The translations under genes and the position numbers were made by a program. Below the pieces are notes generated by a model that saw only the letters and a program-made list of their open reading frames with translations, searched no databases and had not been told where the DNA came from. From Acanthopleuribacter pedis (lineage in GTDB: Bacteria; Acidobacteriota; Holophagae; Acanthopleuribacterales; Acanthopleuribacteraceae): a stretch of 64,000 bases of DNA. Shown here one piece after another: positions 36,687 through 45,330 of the stretch. The DNA lies in assembly GCF_017377855.1 (NCBI RefSeq), contig NZ_JAFREP010000003.1, forward strand, positions 310,001 through 374,000, read 5' to 3'. The first letter of the stretch is position 1. Each line of letters starts with the position of its first letter.

Positions 36687-37392
36687 CGCGTACCTCGTCG
36701 CCGAGTTTTCCTTCCGCGAACACCGCCGCCGCCGCGCCCACCAGGACCGCGGCTAAAAATCCCATATTGTAAGGCAAGCCGTGGCCGATGACCGCGCCTA
36801 CCCCGGCTACCGCCGCGGCCAAAATACCCGGCCGGTTGCGAATCAGCGGGAACACCAAACCGAGAAACGTCAGGGGAATCGCGAAATCCAGCGACCAAGA
36901 GGCGGGCAAGGTGGCACCCAAATAAATGCCGGCCGAGGTGCCCAGTTGCCAAACCGTCCACAGCGTGAGGGCCGAGCCGAAGTAGTACCAATGCTGGAGC
37001 GGTTCGGCCTCGTTTTGGTCGTAGTGAACCATCGAAATCGCATAGGCCTGGTCGGTCAGCAAATAAGCGGCGAAGGCACGCAGCCCGTTGCCGGTGTGGC
37101 GCAGGTAGGGGGCAATCGCCGCGCTGTACATCATAAAACGCAGGTTGATCAGCAGGGCCGTCAACACAATCACACCCACCGCCGCGTGTTGGCTGATCAA
37201 CTCGACCATCGCCAACTGGGCCGCGCCCGCGAACACCACGATGGAAAAGGCGTGGGCGATCCAAATGGGTAACCCGGCCGTTACCAGCGCGGTACCCGTG
37301 ATCAGTGCAAAAGGAATCACCCCGATTTGCAGGGGCAACGTGGCTTTGACACCGGCGATAAATAAGCGGCGAGGCGTGGCCGGCTCAGTCAT
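36676..37392 (-). CDS. azlC: AzlC-type branched-chain amino acid exporter large subunit
   Basis: 238 aa from the ATG at 37392 (AGGA 5 nt upstream; the longer frame to 37476 has no signal). N-terminal KATLPLQIGVIPFALITGTA, then AGAAQLAMVELISQHA, INLRFMMYSAAIAPYL and AYAISMVHY, are the conserved AzlC segments. It has about seven to eight predicted membrane helices. It forms a transporter with the overlapping azlD product. No Lrp/AzlB regulator is adjacent. Confidence 0.93.
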   Translation of the reverse strand: MTEPATPRRLFIAGVKATLPLQIGVIPFALITGTALVTAGLPIWIAHAFSIVVFAGAAQLAMVELISQHAAVGVIVLTALLINLRFMMYSAAIAPYLRHTGNGLRAFAAYLLTDQAYAISMVHYDQNEAEPLQHWYYFGSALTLWTVWQLGTSAGIYLGATLPASWSLDFAIPLTFLGLVFPLIRNRPGILAAAVAGVGAVIGHGLPYNMGFLAAVLVGAAAAVFAEGKLGDEVRDDS

Positions 37393-37442
37393 AAAGATCC
37401 TAAATATAGTGAGTGGGGCGGTGTGATCACCGCCCCACCGTG

Positions 37443-40340
37443 TTAGGCGTATTCCTCCACCGGAATGCAGGAACACATCAGGTTTTTATCGCCGTAGGCG
37501 TTGTCAATGCGACCCACCGACGGCCAGAACTTGTTGGCCGCCACATAAGCCAAGGGGAACACCGCTTCTTGACGGCTGTAGGGACGGTCCCATTCAGCCG
37601 CCACCAAAACCGCCGCCGTGTGGGGCGCGTTTTTGAGCGGGCTCTCCTCCGCGGGAATCGAGCCTTTTTCAATGGCTTCGATCTCCTTGCGGATCTCGAT
37701 CATCGCATCGCAGAAACGGTCCAATTCGGCTTTGGACTCACTTTCCGTCGGTTCGATCATCAGGGTACCCGCCACCGGCCAAGACATGGTCGGCGCGTGG
37801 AAGCCGTAATCCATCAGGCGTTTGGCGATGTCTTCCACATCGACACCCGCCGTGTTTTTCAAGGGCCGTACGTCAACGATGCACTCGTGGGCGATCAGGT
37901 CGTTCAGGCCGCGGTACAGGATGGGGAAGTGGTCTTCCAAGCGTTGCGCGATGTAGTTGGCGTTGAGAATCGCCACCTGGGTGGCGCGTTTCAAACCGCC
38001 GCGGCCCATCATCGCGATGTAAGCCCAGGAGATCGGCAAAATGCCCGCGCTGCCCCAGGGCGCCGCTGAAACCGCCCCGGTATTGGTTTCCGGGAAGGCG
38101 TCGTCGCGTTGGCCGTGGCCCGGCAGAAACGGCTTGAGGTGTGCCGCCGCCGCGATCGGGCCCACGCCCGGACCACCGCCGCCGTGCGGGATACAGAAGG
38201 TTTTGTGGAGGTTGAGGTGCAAGACGTCGGCGCCGAAATCAATCGGACGCGCCAGGCCGACAAGTGCGTTCATGTTGGCGCCGTCCATGTACACTTGACC
38301 GCCGTTGTCGTGGATAATGGCGCAAATTTCGGTGATGCCTTCCTCAAACACGCCGTGGGTCGAGGGATAGGTAATCATCAGCGCGGCCAAATCCTCGCGG
38401 TGTTTTTCCGCCTTGGCCGCCAGATCCGCGATGTCGATGTTGCCTTTTTCATCGCAACCGACCACCACGACCTTCATGCCCGCCATTACGGCGCTGGCCG
38501 GGTTGGTCCCGTGGGCCGAGCTGGGGATGATGCAGATGTTGCGGTGGCCCTGGCCGTTGCTTTGGTGGTAACGGCGAATCGTCAACAGACCCGCGTATTC
38601 GCCCTGGGAACCCGCGTTGGGTTGCAGCGACACGCCCGGTAACCCGGTGATCTCGGCGAGCATGCCTTCCAACTCGCCGATCAATGTGGCGTAACCCTTG
38701 GCTTGGTCCGCCGGGGCGAAGGGGTGCATGTTCGCCAGTTCCGGCCAGGTGATCGGAATCATTTCGGCCGTGGCGTTGAGCTTCATCGTGCAGGAGCCGA
38801 GCGGGATCATCGAATGGGTCAGTGAGAGATCCTTACCCGCCAACGCGTGCAGGTAACGCAGCATTTCGGTTTCCGAATGGTGGGTGTTGAAAACCGGGTG
38901 GTCCAGGTAGCTGCTGGTGCGCACCAACGCCTCGGGGAACTGGTCCTCAAGGCCTTCAAACAGCTCGTCCACGTTCAGGTCGACCTGGCTGTTGCCGCTG
39001 ACCACCTCAAACAACTCGGCGATGTCCTCGCGGCGGGTGGTTTCATCCAGCGTGATCGAGAAGCTGTTGTCGCTGTAGTAGCGGAAGTTGATGTTTTTGG
39101 CCAGCGCGCGGGCGCGGACGGCGTCGCGGGTTTCCGCGTCGACCGCGTAACGGGTGGTGTCGAAAAAGGCACCGTTGCTGTTCTCGTAACCCAACTGTTT
39201 TAAGCCTTTGGCGAGGATGGCACTGAAGCGGTGCACGCGCAGGGCGATGCGGCGCAACTGAAGGGGACCGTGGTAGACCGCGTACATGCCCGCGATGACC
39301 GCCAACAAAACCTGCGAGGTGCAGATGTTGCTCGTCGCTTTCTCGCGGCGAATGTGCTGTTCGCGAGTTTGCAGGGCCAAGCGGTAGGCCGGTTTGCCCG
39401 CGCTGTCCTTGGAAACACTGACGATGCGGCCGGGCATGGCGCGTTTGTACTGCTCGCGGGTGGCGAAAAAGGCCGCGTGCGGACCGCCGAAACCCATGGG
39501 TACGCCGAACCGTTGCGCGCTGCCGACCACCACATCGGCGTTCATTTCACCGGGTGGTTTCAACAGACACAGGCTGAGCAGGTCGGCCGTGACCGATACC
39601 AACATTTTGTTGGCTTGGGCGGCTTTGATCGCGTCTTCCAACTCGTGAATTTGGCCGCTGGAACCGGGGTACTGCAACAAGATGCCGAAGTAGGGACCCT
39701 CGGGATTGAACGCGGCAAGGGGGCCGCTTTCAATGGTGACACCGATGGGTTCGGCGCGGGTTTGCAAGACTTCCAGGGTTTGCGGGTGGACGTCGTCCAT
39801 CACCCAAAAGGTGGTGCGGCCCTTGAGTTTTTTCCGTTGCAGGTTAAAGGTCATCGCCATCGCCTCGGCTGCCGCGGTGCCCTCGTCGAGCAAGCTGGCG
39901 TTGGCGATTTCCATACCGGTCAGGTCGGTGATCATGGTTTGGTAGTTGATCAAACCTTCCAGGCGGCCCTGGGAAATTTCGGCTTGGTACGGCGTGTAAG
40001 CCGTGTACCACGAGGGGTTTTCCAGGATGTTGCGGCCAATCACCGGCGGCGTAATACAACCCGTGTAACCCATTCCGATGTAGCTCTTGGCCACCACGTT
40101 TTGGGTGGCGATCTCTTTGAGACGGGCGAGTGCGTCTGATTCATTTTTGCAGCGCTCAAAGTTGAGCGGATGTTTGGCGAGAATGTTTTGGGGAACGGCT
40201 TTTTCAATCAAAGCATCCAGCGACGGCATTTCGAGATGGTGCAACATGGCGTCGATTTCGGTTTGATCCGGGCCGATGTGGCGATCAATGAAATCTTCTT
40301 TTTGTTCCAGTTGACGCAAACTGTGGTGTCTCAGAGGCAT
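37443..40340 (-). CDS. gcvP: Glycine dehydrogenase (decarboxylating), P-protein
   Basis: 965 aa, the full-length fused P-protein of the glycine cleavage system. It decarboxylates glycine with PLP and passes the methylamine to the H-protein lipoyl arm. The N-terminal part has [17 protein letters not shown] and [15 protein letters not shown]. The PLP lysine is Lys713 in [17 protein letters not shown], and the C-terminal half has [20 protein letters not shown]. The start at 40340 follows GGAG at 6 nt; the frame to 40412 lacks a signal. No gcvT or gcvH gene is in the window, so the other components are encoded elsewhere. The long leader upstream may be regulatory. Confidence 0.98.
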   Translation of the reverse strand: MPLRHHSLRQLEQKEDFIDRHIGPDQTEIDAMLHHLEMPSLDALIEKAVPQNILAKHPLNFERCKNESDALARLKEIATQNVVAKSYIGMGYTGCITPPVIGRNILENPSWYTAYTPYQAEISQGRLEGLINYQTMITDLTGMEIANASLLDEGTAAAEAMAMTFNLQRKKLKGRTTFWVMDDVHPQTLEVLQTRAEPIGVTIESGPLAAFNPEGPYFGILLQYPGSSGQIHELEDAIKAAQANKMLVSVTADLLSLCLLKPPGEMNADVVVGSAQRFGVPMGFGGPHAAFFATREQYKRAMPGRIVSVSKDSAGKPAYRLALQTREQHIRREKATSNICTSQVLLAVIAGMYAVYHGPLQLRRIALRVHRFSAILAKGLKQLGYENSNGAFFDTTRYAVDAETRDAVRARALAKNINFRYYSDNSFSITLDETTRREDIAELFEVVSGNSQVDLNVDELFEGLEDQFPEALVRTSSYLDHPVFNTHHSETEMLRYLHALAGKDLSLTHSMIPLGSCTMKLNATAEMIPITWPELANMHPFAPADQAKGYATLIGELEGMLAEITGLPGVSLQPNAGSQGEYAGLLTIRRYHQSNGQGHRNICIIPSSAHGTNPASAVMAGMKVVVVGCDEKGNIDIADLAAKAEKHREDLAALMITYPSTHGVFEEGITEICAIIHDNGGQVYMDGANMNALVGLARPIDFGADVLHLNLHKTFCIPHGGGGPGVGPIAAAAHLKPFLPGHGQRDDAFPETNTGAVSAAPWGSAGILPISWAYIAMMGRGGLKRATQVAILNANYIAQRLEDHFPILYRGLNDLIAHECIVDVRPLKNTAGVDVEDIAKRLMDYGFHAPTMSWPVAGTLMIEPTESESKAELDRFCDAMIEIRKEIEAIEKGSIPAEESPLKNAPHTAAVLVAAEWDRPYSRQEAVFPLAYVAANKFWPSVGRIDNAYGDKNLMCSCIPVEEYA

Positions 40341-41095
40341 GGGTAACTCCGTAAAACAATCTTTGGCAACGAGCCAAGCGGGAAGCGAACCCGCGATGCG
40401 GGTTGTACCCAAAGTGCGCGATTCGGGTGGATGGAATCACACGCTTTAGGATTGAAGCTGCACCAAACACGGTTGCTCGGGGCGCAAGCGGTGCTTGTCC
40501 GGGGGGGTTCGCAAGAACCCGACACGGGTGTCGCGAGAAGCGCCGATCGCGTCATCGGGGATGGGTCGGATGATCTAAAAAATTCAGAACCGCATTGGAA
40601 CCATTTCATCCGCATCAAATTGGTGACCCACCTAACTGCCTTCGGCCGATTTGTACCCTTCGCGGGGGAACGGTGTTGGGGTGCAGCTTGGCGACATTGC
40701 GGTGTTGCCGGTAATCCGGGGTCCCGAGGAATCGGGTCTCCATTCCCCCGGCGACAACGCCGAAGGGCGCCAAGTCGTTTGGAAACAGTGCAGGGTCGCG
40801 TGGGAGCGACCACCGACGATTCTTGCACCAAGTGGGCTGCTTGGCAACCTTAGAAAGGGATGGTCGGCGCGGTGAAGGTTAACCTCAATGGAGCTAGTGA
40901 TATATTAGTTGTGGATCGTTGGGGCGCGCCCTGGCGATGCCCTTTTGTCGAACCATCTGCCGTCAACTTTCACGGCCGAGGCGCATTCCCATGGCTTCTA
41001 GGTGGCGAATGATGAATAAAATCTGATATCGGTAAACTAAAATAACCTGATTTCGTATTTAGAGAAAAAGCGTCTTTGCCTCGAGGAGGTTTTCC
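40341..41095. other. Long divergent intergenic region between gcvP and the M48 peptidase gene
   Basis: About 750 nt without a supported gene. It contains the long imperfect hairpin at 40687-40774, listed separately, and an AT-rich stretch (40880-41060) that probably holds the promoter of the downstream peptidase gene. A glycine riboswitch was looked for upstream of gcvP and not confirmed. Confidence 0.45.
40687..40774. other. Long imperfect inverted repeat, possible structured leader
   Basis: The outer stem CTTGGCG (40687-40693) pairs with CGCCAAG (40768-40774). Inside, GTGTTGCCGG pairs imperfectly with CCGGCGACAAC, and a central CCCGA-ggaa-TCGGG hairpin is present. It lies about 350-430 nt upstream of gcvP on the minus strand. 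Function not known. Confidence 0.35.
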
Positions 41096-42058
41096 ATGGC
41101 ACGGCTTCAACGCGATCAAATCCGCCACTTCAGACAGTCCGCTCTGCTTATGATCGGCCTTTTTGCATTGCTTTCCTTCGCCGGTTTCCTGGTTGCCGGG
41201 CTTCCCGGCGTCGCCGTCACCGCGCTTTTCGCGCTTTACCTGTTGGTATTCGCCCCGCGGCTGCCTTTGGATCTCACCATGAAAGCCGCCGGTGCCGTTC
41301 CGCTTCAGCATCACCAGGCGCCCGCGCTTTTTGTTTTGGTGCGCGAGATTGCCCAGGCCGCCGGCTTGGCGCGGGTGCCGCGGCTTTATGTGTTGCCCGG
41401 TTCACACCGCAATGCCTTTGCCGCCGGTCGTGAACCGGAATTCGGCTTGGCCGTTACCGAGGGGCTGTTACGCGCGCTCAATCCTCGCCAACTACGCGCC
41501 GTCATTGCCCACGAAATCAGCCACATGGTCCACCGCGATACGGAAATCATGGCCGCCGCCAACCTCATTAACCGCCTTACCGGAAGCATGGCCGGCTTTG
41601 GTTGGTTGCTTTTGGCGCTTTCGGTGCCGCTTCTTTTGTTTACCGACGGCACCGTGCCTTTCGCCTTGATCCTGACCTTGATCGGGGTTCCGCTTATGAG
41701 CAACTTGTTGGTTTCGAGCCTGTCGCGAACCCGTGAATTTGAAGCCGATCTTGGCGCCGCAAAAATTTCAGGCGACCCGAAGGCCTTGGCCGAGGCGTTG
41801 CAAATCCTCGAGCAACCCCAATCGCTTTGGCAGCGTTTGATGCGCCCCTACCGGCCGCGTCACCGCGGCGCTTGGTTGGATACCCATCCGGCTACCGCGT
41901 TGCGGGTTGAACGATTGCAGGCCTATGCCCGCGCTTTGCGGCACACGGCTTCAAAACCAGCGACCGCCCCGACCGGTTCCTTGCCGATGAGTCAGGTCTA
42001 TCTCGCCCGACCTCGCTGGGCGGAGTTTGGTGTCTTTGCGGAGGGGTCGGTGCATTAA
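41096..42058 (+). CDS. HtpX-like M48 zinc metallopeptidase, inner membrane
   Basis: 320 aa. Two N-terminal membrane helices (SALLMIGLFALLSFAGFLVA and the next segment) precede the peptidase. The zinc motif HEISHMVH begins at His139, with the third ligand in REFEAD (Glu216); two further hydrophobic segments lie between them. This is the HtpX/M48B layout for membrane-protein quality control, with the active site facing the cytoplasm. Length is slightly above the usual 285-295 aa because of a C-terminal extension. GAGGAGG stands upstream of the ATG. No heat-shock promoter was identified. Confidence 0.9.
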   Translation: MARLQRDQIRHFRQSALLMIGLFALLSFAGFLVAGLPGVAVTALFALYLLVFAPRLPLDLTMKAAGAVPLQHHQAPALFVLVREIAQAAGLARVPRLYVLPGSHRNAFAAGREPEFGLAVTEGLLRALNPRQLRAVIAHEISHMVHRDTEIMAAANLINRLTGSMAGFGWLLLALSVPLLLFTDGTVPFALILTLIGVPLMSNLLVSSLSRTREFEADLGAAKISGDPKALAEALQILEQPQSLWQRLMRPYRPRHRGAWLDTHPATALRVERLQAYARALRHTASKPATAPTGSLPMSQVYLARPRWAEFGVFAEGSVH

Positions 42059-42159
42059 CAGCGGCTCGAGCCCACGTGCTCGGCCTCGGGTGGGGCAAAG
42101 TACCTTTTGTAGGGATTTAAAGTTTTTGACGAATTAAGTCGAACGGAACTTTTACAGCT

Positions 42160-42810
42160 ATGGTGAAAAAATTCCGTTCTGGAGCGCTCGTTGTGAAATG
42201 GTTTGCCCTTCCATTGTGCTTTGCCCTGCCCCTTTTTGCCCAAATTAGTTTTAACGCGGCCTTGACGTCCGATTACGTTTGGCGCGGGGTGTCTCAAACC
42301 GATGAAGCGCCGGCCCTGCAATTGGGCATCGATTGGAAGCACGACAGCGGATTTTACCTCGGTGGCTGGGGTTCCAACGTCGATTTTGGCGACGACACCG
42401 ATTACGAACTCGACGCCTTGCTGGGTTATGCCAACGAGCTCGATTCCGGTTTCTCCTACGATCTTGGTTACGTTTACTATTTCTTCGAGGGTGGTTCCGC
42501 CGTGGAATTCGGTGAAGCCTATCTTGCCTTGGGTTACCGGCTTTTCAGCTTGACCTATGCCCGCGACTTGGAAAACGACAACGGTTACATCGAACTTGGC
42601 CTTTCCTATACCATTGCCGAGAGATGGACCTTTGGTGGTCATTACGGTGATTACCAATTCGACGGGGGCGGTGATTATCAGGATTATGCCCTGTTCGTCA
42701 CCCGGGCCTGGGGCACCCTCGAGGCCTCTCTGACCTTCACGGATACGGATCTCGATGGGGTACCTATCGCCGATTCGCGTGTGTTCGCCACGCTCGCCAA
42801 GACGTGGTAA
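42160..42810 (+). CDS. TorF/Gcw_chp-type putative porin
   Basis: 216 aa with signal peptide (KWFALPLCFALPLFA) and an outer membrane beta-barrel. The motif NAALTSDYVWRGVSQTDEAP, followed by ALQLGIDWKHDSGFYLGGWG and DYELDALLGYA, is the signature of the TIGR02001/TorF putative porin family. It ends in an aromatic residue (TLAKTW), as outer membrane barrels usually do. The ATG at 42160 gives a longer n-region. A GTG at 42193 with GGAGCG upstream is an alternative that would start right before the signal peptide. Substrate unknown. Confidence 0.85.
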   Translation: MVKKFRSGALVVKWFALPLCFALPLFAQISFNAALTSDYVWRGVSQTDEAPALQLGIDWKHDSGFYLGGWGSNVDFGDDTDYELDALLGYANELDSGFSYDLGYVYYFFEGGSAVEFGEAYLALGYRLFSLTYARDLENDNGYIELGLSYTIAERWTFGGHYGDYQFDGGGDYQDYALFVTRAWGTLEASLTFTDTDLDGVPIADSRVFATLAKTW

Positions 42811-43247
42811 CCCGTGGAGACCCAGCAGTGGCTTTTTTGAGTCCGAAAACTAAGCTGTTCCTTGGTGCGGCCGATAGGGTGGTCACCACCCTGTTGGTGG
42901 TGACCGTTAAAACCAACCAAGTTCTTGCCGAAACGGCTTACGAGTGCCTGGGTGCCGTGCCCGACACCCGAGGAACTCAAGTACATGAACCGGGTGCCGG
43001 TAGCCAGGAAAAAATCGAGCGTGCACTCGGTGATCTGAAGTCTCGCTTTCGCGTCTAAAATCAATTTGCAGGGCCCGAGTGCGGGTGGGTTACCCAAGCG
43101 CAGTAAGGCGAAACCGTGGGTGCGCCCGAGGAACGTTTCGGGTGGGTCGAAACCTGCCGGTCGCGCCGGCGAACCCTAAATCACGGGTTGCCACCCAGGT
43201 GGTGTGAGTACTTTGGATGGGTTGGCCTCAACCCGTCTTGGTTGGCT
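42811..43247. other. Intergenic region with hairpin
   Basis: No gene supported; an 84-codon frame at 42804-43058 has weak signals only. The hairpin at 42881-42905 is the only clear structure. Confidence 0.4.
42881..42905. terminator. Hairpin after the porin gene
   Basis: GGTCACCACC-ctgtt-GGTGGTGACC is a perfect 10-bp stem with a 5-nt loop. No T-run follows on the plus strand, so termination efficiency is uncertain. Confidence 0.5.
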
Positions 43248-44171
43248 TTACACCATGACGCCGAACAGGCGCGGATCGCGCTCTTTGCGCTCTTTTGGGG
43301 TGTCGACCAGGGTTTCAAAGTCGTGGCAGTCCATGGTTGCGACGTTGGCCATAATGTAGTTTTGAACCCTTGCCACATCTTCTTTGCCGATGGGTACCTC
43401 GCTCCCCATGACCAGGAAATCACCCTTCCCCTCGAGCAACTGTTCCACCGTGCAAACCATGCCGCCCCAAGGGTCGCAGATTGTCGCGTTGGTGTTCCAG
43501 GTGGTCGGATCGGTGAAATCGACGTTGTCGTCGTAGTTCATCAGGATAAAGCAGTGGTTGTTGACCGACATGTAGGCCGCGTTTTTGACACCCTGCGCCT
43601 CGTTGATCAGGTGCATGTAAGCGACGGCGGTTTGTTCCTGGCAGTTGCCGCCACGGGTGATCTCGGACCGCTTGGCCATTTTTTCGATGTGATCGCGACC
43701 TCCGTCCGGGGTGAGTCTGGGTCCTTTCTCCTTCATGAACATGGTGAAGCCGGGTTCTTTCGGCTTGAAGTCTTTGCCGACCATCTTGCCTGATTTCCAA
43801 ATGACTTCTTTACCGCGTGCGGTTCCGGTGGCGACCGCGCTCCACTCGGCCGTGCGGTCCTGATTCTCGGGTTTATTCTGGGCGCCGATGGCCATGGTCC
43901 GGCGTGTGTGGTTGAAGGCCGTGGTTGCCCAACGCAAGGTGCGGCTGTTCTCGTGTTTTTCCAGTGAGCCGTGGGAAAAGATCATCGGCGCTTTGATACG
44001 GTCCTGCATTTTTTGGGGGCCGTGAAAGCCGCTTAAATGGGGCGGAAGAACCGACATCGAGTTGGATCGCTGGTGGCGGCCGACTTGTAAACCTTGGATT
44101 TGTTGTGGTTGATGTGAGATGTCGACCGACATGCGACGTTGTTGTTGGCCAATTCCTTGAATACCCGACAT
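43248..44171 (-). CDS. Putative type III effector with papain-like Cys-His-Asp triad
   Basis: 307 aa. It starts MSGIQGIGQQQRRMSVDISH, closely resembling the N-termini of the two effector-like proteins at 18835 and 19846. The first 55 residues are Gln/Ser/His-rich and probably disordered. The C-terminal half contains Cys177 in RGGNCQEQTAV, His206 in SVNNHCFILMN and Asp233 in ATICDPWGG. That order and context (NCxE...HxFx...xxDPW) is seen in papain-like toxins and glutamine deamidase or protease effectors. There is no signal peptide. AGGAGG is 6 nt before the ATG. A CesT chaperone gene lies just upstream on the same strand. The catalytic assignment is inference from motif spacing; the exact activity (protease, deamidase, acyltransferase) is open. 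Confidence 0.7.
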   Translation of the reverse strand: MSGIQGIGQQQRRMSVDISHQPQQIQGLQVGRHQRSNSMSVLPPHLSGFHGPQKMQDRIKAPMIFSHGSLEKHENSRTLRWATTAFNHTRRTMAIGAQNKPENQDRTAEWSAVATGTARGKEVIWKSGKMVGKDFKPKEPGFTMFMKEKGPRLTPDGGRDHIEKMAKRSEITRGGNCQEQTAVAYMHLINEAQGVKNAAYMSVNNHCFILMNYDDNVDFTDPTTWNTNATICDPWGGMVCTVEQLLEGKGDFLVMGSEVPIGKEDVARVQNYIMANVATMDCHDFETLVDTPKERKERDPRLFGVMV

Positions 44172-44522
44172 AGCAAACCTCCTGTTGAATCGCTGTTGGG
44201 TTGGGGCGGGCGATCCGCCCTGCTCACCCGTGTTCTGCTTCGTCTGCCAAAACCCTTGGTAACCCGGCGGTTGCGCCTATGGTTGTAGGGCAACCGCGGC
44301 GGCCGTCGACCCCGTGGCGGTGCCAGGCGGGGGCGTCCGGCGCTTGGTGGGTCACGCAATTGTGATCCCTGTTTTGCAGGCCGTTTTTGCCTGCTCGCGA
44401 CGAAATGGGGCGAGCCATGTGGGGCACCGGTTGGACCGGTACCTGGTTTTTTTATTCTCTGATGCGACGTTGCGGCGGTACCTGGCTTGGGCACCCGCCG
44501 CCGTCTTGACGACCCCTAGGCG
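44172..44522. other. Intergenic region between chaperone and effector genes
   Basis: About 350 nt separate the minus-strand chaperone gene from the effector gene. It probably carries a separate effector promoter. No ORF, repeat or operator was recognised. Confidence 0.4.
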
Positions 44523-45029
44523 TTAGGCAAAGTTCCAAGGCATGGGTGGGATGCTGGGGTTTTCAACGGCGGTAATTTGATGGAGACCGGCGGTGTGGGG
44601 TGTTTCCGGTGCCGCCCCGCCCTGTTCTTCTTGGAGCGATTCGCGCCAATGGCGTACTTGGTCTACCAGGGTTTCGAAGCGTTGCACCAATTCTTCGGTA
44701 CGGTTCAATGCCGCGGCGTGGAACTTTTGGGATAGGAACAGTTGGTTGCTCGCACCTTCCAGGGACAAGGTCGCCCCCGCCGTTTCTTGCCAAAACCAGT
44801 TGGCGCAGAGCAGTTTCTTCAACACGTTGGGTGAGGGATGGTCGTTGAGCTGTTCGACTTCACTAAAGGCGATCAATTGGTCGGATGCATCGTCATAGCT
44901 GAGCGTGATGCTCATTTCCTCGCCGAGCGCAAATTCCACGTAGGGACTGGCGGCAAAATCATGGTTGGGCAGACCGTACTCTTTGTTGAATTGGTTAATT
45001 AAATCGAAAATACGCGTTTGATGACTCAT
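44523..45029 (-). CDS. CesT-family type III secretion chaperone
   Basis: 168 aa with the CesT fold pattern. It has an N-terminal helix IFDLINQFNKEYGLP and strands VEFALGEEMSITLSYDD. The hallmark LKKLLCANWFWQETAGATLS, then NQLFLSQKFHAAALN and a C-terminal helix LVQRFETLVDQVRHWRESL, follow. A proline-rich tail of about 35 residues comes last. GAGGAGG is about 8 nt upstream of the ATG. It is encoded just before the Cys-His-Asp effector candidate on the same strand, so that protein is the likely client. Similarity to the other chaperone in this window (18381) is limited to the fold, which fits client-specific chaperones. Confidence 0.82.
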   Translation of the reverse strand: MSHQTRIFDLINQFNKEYGLPNHDFAASPYVEFALGEEMSITLSYDDASDQLIAFSEVEQLNDHPSPNVLKKLLCANWFWQETAGATLSLEGASNQLFLSQKFHAAALNRTEELVQRFETLVDQVRHWRESLQEEQGGAAPETPHTAGLHQITAVENPSIPPMPWNFA

Positions 45030-45330
45030 AGGACGTTCCTCCTCGCTGCAGCACCATGGCAGCGTTGTTGCCCTAGAATATGCGTCACGATGGTGGAGAA
45101 ATTGTGCAGAAACGTGGGTGTTTTAATGGGGTTACATTCTGTTACAAAAAGAAAGCTATGGGGTAGATCACATAATTACATCTATATAAAAGACAGTGAT
45201 TCAGGGCGGTTTTTCACGGCGGGCCGTAGCCCGAATTTCTTGCTCTCGACGGGATTTAGCCTGGTTCGTTCCGTTGTGGTGTATGGATGCGGCGTGTTCG
45301 CGAGGGCGACGCGCCGCATCCTTGCCTCGA
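45030..45330. other. Intergenic region
   Basis: About 300 nt between the chaperone start and the end of the RND gene. AT-rich sequence at 45110-45200 is a likely promoter zone. No gene or terminator was recognised. Confidence 0.35.

Noticed and set aside
40341-40660. Glycine riboswitch upstream of gcvP
   Set aside because: A GCCGAAGG word exists on the minus strand near 40640, but the flanking GCAA and CUCUCAGG elements and the tandem aptamer are absent.
42828-43058. Short plus-strand frame starting at a GTG after GGAGA
   Set aside because: Interrupted by a perfect hairpin and lacking any family pattern; kept only as intergenic.
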